64,000 bases of DNA. It comes from Verrucomicrobiota bacterium. GTDB taxonomy: Bacteria; Verrucomicrobiota; Verrucomicrobiia; Palsa-1439. Positions 58,942 through 64,000 of the stretch are shown piece by piece. Below the pieces are notes generated by a model. It was not told the origin of the DNA. It ran no database searches and saw nothing but the letters and a program-made list of their open reading frames with translations. The translations under genes and the position numbers were made by a program. The stretch covers positions 78,912-142,911 of the forward strand of contig PLZV01000033.1 of NCBI GenBank assembly GCA_003152315.1, in the 5' to 3' direction. The first letter of the stretch is position 1; each line of letters starts with the position of its first letter.

Positions 58942-61900
58942 ATGCGTTTTCAATCATCTCAAACCATAAAACACATGGAACCCATGAAACAGAACCTTGG
59001 ATTCAGACCATGCTGCCAAAGGACCACCTTGCTGGCGTTGCTGACGATAGCAACCCTTCTCCGTCCAACGTCTGGCCTTGCGGCTGGCGTTTCCTCGGTT
59101 ACGGTTACCGAACAAACCATCACCATTCCCACTTATCTCGCGGGTGCGCCGGAGCCCAATCCGATGTTTTATTTCGGCCGCAAATCGCAAGGGGCCGAGG
59201 GCCGTGTCTATCCCTATCCGCTTTACGATTCGCTCACCGACATCAAGTCGAACAAAGCCTATCGCATCGTCTATCTCGAGAACGAATTCGTCCGCATCGG
59301 CGTGCTGCCGGAAATCGGCGGGCGATTGTTCGAAGCGGTGGACAAGAGCAACGGGTACAACTGGGTTTATCGCCAGCACGTCATCAAGCCGGCGTTGATC
59401 GGCTTGATCGGCGCGTGGATGTCCGGTGGTATCGAATGGAACATCCCGCATCATCATCGGGCGACCACGTTCCTGCCGGTGCAATATCGCGTTGAGGAAA
59501 ACGACGATGGCAGCAAGACCGTGTGGGTGGGCGAACTGGAAATCCGCCAACGGATGCGCTGGGCCGTCGGCTACACGCTGTCGCCGGGCAAGTCGTATCT
59601 CACGGCGAAGGTCCGCATCGTCAACCGCACGCCATTCCCGAACACGATGCTTTGCTTCGCGAACCTCGCGGTGCACGCAAGCGACCGATACCAAATCATT
59701 TTTCCGCCCGACACGCAGTTCGTCACCTATCACGCCAAGCGCGAATTCGCGACGTGGCCGATCGCGACCGGCCGCTACAGCGGCGCGGATTTCGGCAGCG
59801 GCACGGACGTGAGCTGGTACACGAACCACATCACCGCCAATTCAATGTTCGCCTGGAATTACGACGACGACTTCTTTGCGGGTTACGATCACGGGAAGGA
59901 AGCCGGCACCATGAGCGTTGCGGACCACCGCGTCGTGCCCGGCAAGAAATTCTGGACGTGGGGCAGCGGCCCGCGCGGGCGCATGTGGGACAAAATTCTC
60001 ACCGACACGGACGGTCCGTACATCGAGTTGATGGTTGGCGCGTACTCGGACAACCAGCCGGATTACAGTTGGCTGCAGCCGTTCGAGACGAAGTCATTCG
60101 AGATGCACTGGTATCCGTTCCGCGACATCGGTGGTGTGAAAAACGCGAATCTCGACGCGGCGGTGAACCTGGAGGTCACGACGAACGGCGCGGCAAAGCT
60201 CGGCTTCTGCACGACATCGGTGCGTCAGTCGGCGGTCGTTTCACTCAAAGCTGGTGACAAGGTTTTGTTCGAAGCGAAGAATGTCGCGATCAGTCCGGGC
60301 AATCCGTTCGTGAAGCAGATTCCCATTCCAGCCGGCGTGGACGAACACGACTTGCGCGCGTCGCTTGCGGTGGATGGCAAGGAATTGATCGCGTATTCGC
60401 CGGTGCGCTTGAAGTCCGAGCTGATGCCGAAAGCCGTCGAAGGCCCACCCGAACCCGAGGACATCAAGACGGTCGAGGAACTTTATCTTGCGGGCCAGCG
60501 CATCGAACAGTTCCACGATCCGGCTCGCGAGCCGGAGCCGTACTGGGAAGAAGCGTTGCGCCGCGATCCGGGCGATGCTCGCGTAAACACCGCGCTCGGC
60601 ATTCGCCAGCTCAAGCAGGCGAGGTTTGCCGACGCCGAGCAGCATTTCCGCAAAGCACTCGAACGGCTGACGGCCAATTACACTTCGCCGAAAGACGGCG
60701 AGCCGTTTTATTACCTCGGTGTCGCGCTCGCGGCGCAAGGGAAGCGTGATGAAGCCTTCGAGGCGTTCTCCAAGGCGACGTGGAGCGAGGCGTGGCGCGG
60801 ACCGGCTTACTTTTCACTGGCGGAAATTGCCACGCGGCGCGGGGACTTCGACGCGGCGCTGGATTACGTGAATCGCTCGCTGGACGCAAATGCGCTGAAC
60901 ATCCGCGCGCTGACCTTGAAGGCTGCCGCGCTGCGGCACACGGCCAAACCTAAGGAAGCCATCACGGTTTTGGATGCGGCGCAAAGAATTGATCCGCTCG
61001 ACGTGCGGGTGATGGCCGAGCGCTGGATGGTTGGAGAAACGAATCTTGACGTTCAATTGACCGCAACGATGCGCGAGAATCCGAACGCCGCCCTGGAAAC
61101 TGCGACGGAGTACGGCAACGCCGGCTTGTGGCGGGATGGCACGGTGGTTCTCACGCGGATGGCCGAGGCGACCGGGAGCCGGGACCGCATGTCACCGCTC
61201 GTTTATTATTATTTGGCCGAGTTCGAGGAACGGCTGAAGGATTCGGCCAAAGCAGCCGGCTATCGCCAGCTGGCGGCGCAGATGCCGTCGGAGTACTGCT
61301 TCCCGTTTCAGTGGGAGGCGATTGATGTTTTGAAACGCGCGATGGAATCGAGCCCGGACGACGCCCGTGCGCCCTACTATCTCGGGAACCTGCTCTTCGA
61401 CTGGCAGCCGGAGGAGGCGGTGAAATTGTGGGAGCGATCCGCCAAGCTCGATCCGAAATTCCCCATCGTGCATCGCAATCTGGCGGCGGCCTGGTCGCAC
61501 CAGAAGCCGACGAATGACACCGCTAACGCCATCGCGCAACTCGAACAGGCGACATCGGCCGACACGAAGTACGCGATGCACTTCACCGAACTGGATGAGC
61601 TTTACGCCGACGCGGGCAAGCCGCCCGAAGAACGGCTCGTGGTGCTGGAAAAAAGCCATGACGTGGTTTCGAGGCGCGACGATGCGTTGTCGCGCGAAAT
61701 TGGCTTGAAAGTTTTTTCTGGAAAATATGACGAAGCGATTCAGCTCATGACCGGGCGGAAGTTTTCCGTCTGGGAAGGTGGCACACTTGATGTGGCGGAG
61801 CATTGGGTCAATGCGCATCTGCTTCGTGGTCAACGTGATCTGGCGGCAAAACAGTTCGCGGCGGCGTTGGAAGATTTCCAAGCGGCGGAAAATATTCCCG

Positions 61901-62391
61901 ACAACCTGCCGTCGGATCGCGGCGGACGCGGGCACGACACTGAAATCGCCTACTGGACCGGCCTCGCGCACGAAGCCGCCGGCGACGTTGACAAGGCGAA
62001 ACAATCGTGGCATCGGGCGGCGGCCCCGTCGAACGAACGTCCCGGTCGCCGCGGTGACAGCGGAGGCGAGCTGCCTCCAGATCGTGGCGTCCAGCGCTAC
62101 TATCAGGCGCTGGCGCAAAAGAAGCTTGGCCAGAGCGCGGAAGCGGAAAAGGTGTTGCGCAGCTTGTTGGAGGGCGCCAATCGCGCGCTGGAACGCAACG
62201 CGGGAGATTCCTCCGTCGCCATCGGTGAGCGTCCATCTTCGCGAGGCCGCACGGCCACGGCTCACTACCTCGCGGGCCTCGCTCATCTGGGCCTTGGCGA
62301 CACGGAGAAGGCGAAACAGGAACTCACCCTGGCACTTCAGGCGAGTCCGGACCAACTGGGCGCAAAAGCGGCGCTCGCCCAATTGCATTGA
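58942..62391 (+). CDS. exported DUF5107/TPR protein
   Basis: About 1149 aa. A signal-like helix (TTLLALLTIATLL) is followed by a DUF5107 beta-sandwich of about 400 residues (EFVRIGVLPEIGGRLFEAVDKSNG, GGIEWNIPHHHRATTF, FWTWGSGPRGRMWDKILTDTDGPYIELM), which resembles aldose-epimerase-like folds. The C-terminal ~600 residues are tetratricopeptide repeats (RDPGDARVNTALGIRQLKQARFADAEQHF, FYYLGVALAAQGKRDEAFEAF). Start options are ATG 58942, 58975 and 58984; I use 58942 for its close spacing to the previous stop. It may bind or remodel oligosaccharides released by the three hydrolases. Its stop codon touches the 38-bp repeat. Confidence 0.8.
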   Translation: MRFQSSQTIKHMEPMKQNLGFRPCCQRTTLLALLTIATLLRPTSGLAAGVSSVTVTEQTITIPTYLAGAPEPNPMFYFGRKSQGAEGRVYPYPLYDSLTDIKSNKAYRIVYLENEFVRIGVLPEIGGRLFEAVDKSNGYNWVYRQHVIKPALIGLIGAWMSGGIEWNIPHHHRATTFLPVQYRVEENDDGSKTVWVGELEIRQRMRWAVGYTLSPGKSYLTAKVRIVNRTPFPNTMLCFANLAVHASDRYQIIFPPDTQFVTYHAKREFATWPIATGRYSGADFGSGTDVSWYTNHITANSMFAWNYDDDFFAGYDHGKEAGTMSVADHRVVPGKKFWTWGSGPRGRMWDKILTDTDGPYIELMVGAYSDNQPDYSWLQPFETKSFEMHWYPFRDIGGVKNANLDAAVNLEVTTNGAAKLGFCTTSVRQSAVVSLKAGDKVLFEAKNVAISPGNPFVKQIPIPAGVDEHDLRASLAVDGKELIAYSPVRLKSELMPKAVEGPPEPEDIKTVEELYLAGQRIEQFHDPAREPEPYWEEALRRDPGDARVNTALGIRQLKQARFADAEQHFRKALERLTANYTSPKDGEPFYYLGVALAAQGKRDEAFEAFSKATWSEAWRGPAYFSLAEIATRRGDFDAALDYVNRSLDANALNIRALTLKAAALRHTAKPKEAITVLDAAQRIDPLDVRVMAERWMVGETNLDVQLTATMRENPNAALETATEYGNAGLWRDGTVVLTRMAEATGSRDRMSPLVYYYLAEFEERLKDSAKAAGYRQLAAQMPSEYCFPFQWEAIDVLKRAMESSPDDARAPYYLGNLLFDWQPEEAVKLWERSAKLDPKFPIVHRNLAAAWSHQKPTNDTANAIAQLEQATSADTKYAMHFTELDELYADAGKPPEERLVVLEKSHDVVSRRDDALSREIGLKVFSGKYDEAIQLMTGRKFSVWEGGTLDVAEHWVNAHLLRGQRDLAAKQFAAALEDFQAAENIPDNLPSDRGGRGHDTEIAYWTGLAHEAAGDVDKAKQSWHRAAAPSNERPGRRGDSGGELPPDRGVQRYYQALAQKKLGQSAEAEKVLRSLLEGANRALERNAGDSSVAIGERPSSRGRTATAHYLAGLAHLGLGDTEKAKQELTLALQASPDQLGAKAALAQLH

Positions 62392-62428
62392 GCGGTCGCG
62401 ACGATCAGAAGCCCGTGGCTCCGCAGTA
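62391..62428 (+). repeat. 38-bp direct repeat, copied pafA 3' end (right copy)
   Basis: Second copy of 53247-53284. In frame it still reads GRDDQKPVAPQ-stop, i.e. the PafA C-terminus. It starts on the last base of the DUF5107 gene stop codon. The enclosed block is 9.1 kb. Confidence 0.85.
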
Positions 62429-62548
62429 ATCTCCACGAATTGCACGAAGGAGACACGAAGGGCACGAAGTGGGGAAGATCTGTCGTGAATTCGGGTCCCG
62501 TTTATTAGGGACTTTCTAGGCGCTTTGCTTTCTGTTACAATACCTAAC

Positions 62549-62770
62549 ATGAAGCTGGAAGAACTCAAAGGCATCGTTCACGCTGACCCGGAGATCATGG
62601 GCGGCACGCCGGTGTTTGTCGGCACGCGCGTTCCGCTTCAGAACCTTGTGGACTATCTGGAAGGCGGCGAGTCCATCGAAGATTTCCCCGATGCGTTCCC
62701 GACGGTCAAACGCGAGCAAGCCATTGCCGTCATCGAAGCCGGCAAACTCACGATGCTCGGAACTGTCTAG
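62549..62770 (+). CDS. DUF433 family antitoxin
   Basis: A 73-aa protein of the DUF433 family: ADPEIMGGTPVFVGTRVPLQNLVDYLEGGESIEDFPDAFPTVKREQA is the hallmark, with a helix-turn-helix-like centre. DUF433 proteins pair with DUF5615 PIN-like toxins as type II toxin-antitoxin modules. The toxin gene follows after 2 bases but is cut short. ATG 62549 is chosen over an upstream start at 62525 because the conserved region begins there. Confidence 0.85.
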   Translation: MKLEELKGIVHADPEIMGGTPVFVGTRVPLQNLVDYLEGGESIEDFPDAFPTVKREQAIAVIEAGKLTMLGTV

Positions 62771-62772
62771 CG

Positions 62773-62928
62773 ATGCGCGTCCTGATCGACGAATGCCTGA
62801 ACTGGCGTTTGTCCCGCGCTCTGACCGGTCACTACGCAGTATCGGCACAGAAGAAGGGTTGCGGCGGCATCAAGAACGGCGCGCTGCTGGTTTTCCCGAT
62901 AGCGGGAATGAGTGAATTGTCACAATGA
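62773..62928 (+). pseudogene. DUF5615 PIN-like toxin, truncated
   Basis: A 51-codon remnant. MRVLIDECLNWRLSRALTGHYAVSAQKKGCGGIKNGALL matches the N-terminus of DUF5615 toxins, including the first acidic active-site residues (LIDEC). After GALL the frame enters repeat DNA (VFPIAGMSELSQ) and stops. Full-length members are about 110-120 aa and need further Asp residues for RNase activity, so this copy should be inactive. Linked to the DUF433 antitoxin directly upstream. Confidence 0.8.
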
Positions 62929-62960
62929 TTAGACGTGACCCCAATTCCGCATTTGCGTAC
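62893..62960. repeat. REP-like element with TTCCCG-ATAG-CGGGAA hairpin
   Basis: A 6-bp perfect hairpin (62893-62908) at the point where the toxin frame is cut, followed by GTGACAATTC-like and GGGGTCACG-like words (complement of 62920-62945) that recur beside RAYT transposases. Probably the inserted element that truncated the toxin. Confidence 0.5.
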
Positions 62961-63035
62961 CAATTCTGCAGTTCAGATCTTGTCGGTGACTGGCTGCTTG
63001 GCGACTGTCCCTGAAAACTCACGTTGATCGCGCAT

Positions 63036-63428
63036 ATGAGCGGTATTCATGTATTAGTTTTAGCGTTAATTATTGGCTGTGGAGTGGTGCTTGCTCAATT
63101 CTTGGGACGATCCTTAGGTTGGCTAGGTTATCTAATTGGATTTCTAGTCGGGATCCTAATTGCGTTTGCTGTTCTATACTTATTGGGGCGCGTAGAGTCT
63201 TGCTTACTGCCTCATCTTCCGATATGTCGCGGTGGAAGATGCAAGTATAAGGATTATGAGCTTATACAAGGGGGCCATCGAGACCCCGGTTTCTTATATC
63301 GCTGCAAATGCGGAGATACTTACGTCCATATTCCCGCGGAGAAGCGCTTCATGGAGCTTCTTCCCGATGGCACCAAACGTCCCTACAAGAAGCGCGGCTT
63401 CCCGGGAATATGGAAAGATGACATTTGA
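63036..63428 (+). CDS. small membrane protein with Cys-rich soluble domain
   Basis: A 130-aa protein. Two membrane helices (LVLALIIGCGVVLAQFLG and LGYLIGFLVGILIAFAVLYLLG) are followed by a soluble domain with four cysteines in zinc-ribbon-like pairs (CLLPHLPIC ... CKYK and CKCGDTYVHIP). Codon use is AT-richer than in the core genes, suggesting acquisition. ATG 63036 is chosen over a TTG at 63024. Not recognised as a named family. It lies between the broken toxin and the RAYT gene. Confidence 0.6.
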   Translation: MSGIHVLVLALIIGCGVVLAQFLGRSLGWLGYLIGFLVGILIAFAVLYLLGRVESCLLPHLPICRGGRCKYKDYELIQGGHRDPGFLYRCKCGDTYVHIPAEKRFMELLPDGTKRPYKKRGFPGIWKDDI

Positions 63429-63491
63429 GAGTCTCTTCGAGCGGAGGAAGAAGAATGGGGGTCGCATCTCTATTTTCCACAATTAGCTTGA

Positions 63492-63516
63492 CCGATACGG
63501 CGGCACTTCGTATCGG
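63492..63516. repeat. CCGATACG/CGTATCGG hairpin upstream of the transposase
   Basis: A perfect 8-bp stem (63492-63499 with 63509-63516) and a 9-nt loop, followed by CTTTGGGG. It may be the REP-type recognition hairpin of the adjacent RAYT gene or a terminator for the membrane-protein gene. Confidence 0.45.
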
Positions 63517-63524
63517 CTTTGGGG

Positions 63525-64000
63525 ATGGCGCGGCCTCTACGCATTGAAATCCCCGGCGGATGGTATCACGTGACCGCTCGTGGCAACGAGTGCCGCGCGA
63601 TCTGGCGCGATGACAGTGACCGGCGGCATTTTCTGGCCCTCCTGGAATAGTTCGTCGAGCGATTCCGTGTTTCAGTTCACGCGTACGTCTTGATGGATAA
63701 CCACTATCATCTGCTGCTCCGCACGGGTGAGTCCAACCTGAGCCGGGCCATGCAATGGCTGGGTGTAAGCTACACCGTGCACTTCAACCGCCGGCATCGC
63801 CGCGCGGGGCATTTATTCCAAGGGCGCTTCCATGCCCTGCTGATGGAAGAGGACGTAGCCTGGGAGGTCAGTCGCTATGTACATCTAAACCCCATACGCG
63901 TACGAGCCTTCAAGCTGGGTAAAACGGAGCAGCAACGAAGTCGCTCGGGCTTGATCGAGCGGCCCGACGCCACTTTGGTGCGGCAGCGACTTCAGCACTT
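63525..64000 (+). pseudogene. RAYT (REP-associated tyrosine transposase), amber-interrupted, runs off the window
   Basis: Reads as a Y1/HUH transposase of the TnpA_REP type: IEIPGGWYHVTARGN at the start, the HUH motif DNHYHLLLRT, GHLFQGRFHA and the catalytic-tyrosine helix SRYVHLNPIR. Codon 42 is TAG (63648-63650) within LLE-stop-FVERFRV, where Gln is expected, so one C-to-T change explains it. The rest of the frame is intact to the window end. These enzymes mobilise short REP hairpins, several of which lie nearby. Confidence 0.85.

Noticed and set aside
1..64000. tRNA or rRNA genes
   Set aside because: No cloverleaf with a GGTTCGAATCC-type arm or rRNA-like stretch was noticed by eye; a covariance search would be decisive.

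Overview
The window is a dense, GC-rich bacterial chromosome segment with short intergenic gaps, many ATGA/GTGA stop-start overlaps and no rRNA, tRNA or CRISPR array that I could see. Several things point to the Verrucomicrobia (Pedosphaera/Limisphaera-like): a UBact-type prokaryotic ubiquitin-like protein with a complete proteasome operon, an arg operon (argC-J-B-D-F) directly downstream of rplM-rpsI, a hopanoid cluster, and secreted proteins with an RYYRVRL-type C-terminal domain. This assignment is an inference from gene content.

Layout. 1-2.0 kb is a patch of tiny genes (a zinc-ribbon membrane microprotein and a tandem paralogue pair) mixed with direct repeats. 2.0-5.1 kb holds three secreted proteins. 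5.3-7.7 kb is an XPD-like helicase with an N-terminal nuclease-like domain. 7.8-16.2 kb is hopanoid biosynthesis and transport: shc, hpnH and hpnG on the plus strand face hpnN and hpnO on the minus strand. hpnD lies apart at 26.8-27.7 kb, heading a four-gene operon. 17.1-23.4 kb is the pyruvate dehydrogenase operon (aceE-aceF-lpdA) with a divergent lipoyl ligase. 27.8-30.2 kb is a probable metal-handling set (CDF exporter, Cys-rich protein, outer-membrane barrel). 30.2-36.9 kb is arginine biosynthesis. 37.3-40.5 kb has a toxin-antitoxin pair, rpsI-rplM and repeats. 40.8-46.1 kb is a decaying type III restriction-modification locus with RhuM and four-helix-bundle genes.

46.3-53.3 kb is the most notable system: promoter, arc (AAA ATPase), dop, ubact, prcB, a three-TM membrane protein, prcA, pafA. 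It should tag proteins with UBact (PafA), activate or remove the tag (Dop), and unfold and degrade targets (ARC plus the 20S core). The membrane protein gene inside it is not a known component.

53.3-62.4 kb is a four-gene secreted polysaccharide-degradation operon (GH2, GH43, GH50-like, DUF5107/TPR). It is bracketed by a 38-bp direct repeat derived from the 3' end of pafA. The toxin-antitoxin pair at 37.9-38.6 kb is bracketed in the same way by a 26-bp copy of the rpsI 3' end. In both cases the last cargo stop codon abuts the copied gene end, which suggests a shared insertion mechanism. 62.5-64 kb has an antitoxin with a truncated toxin, a small membrane protein and a RAYT-type transposase carrying one amber codon. 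Two related ~400-bp elements (16.35-16.74 and 40.03-40.43 kb) carry a long hairpin whose arms differ between copies in a compensatory way.
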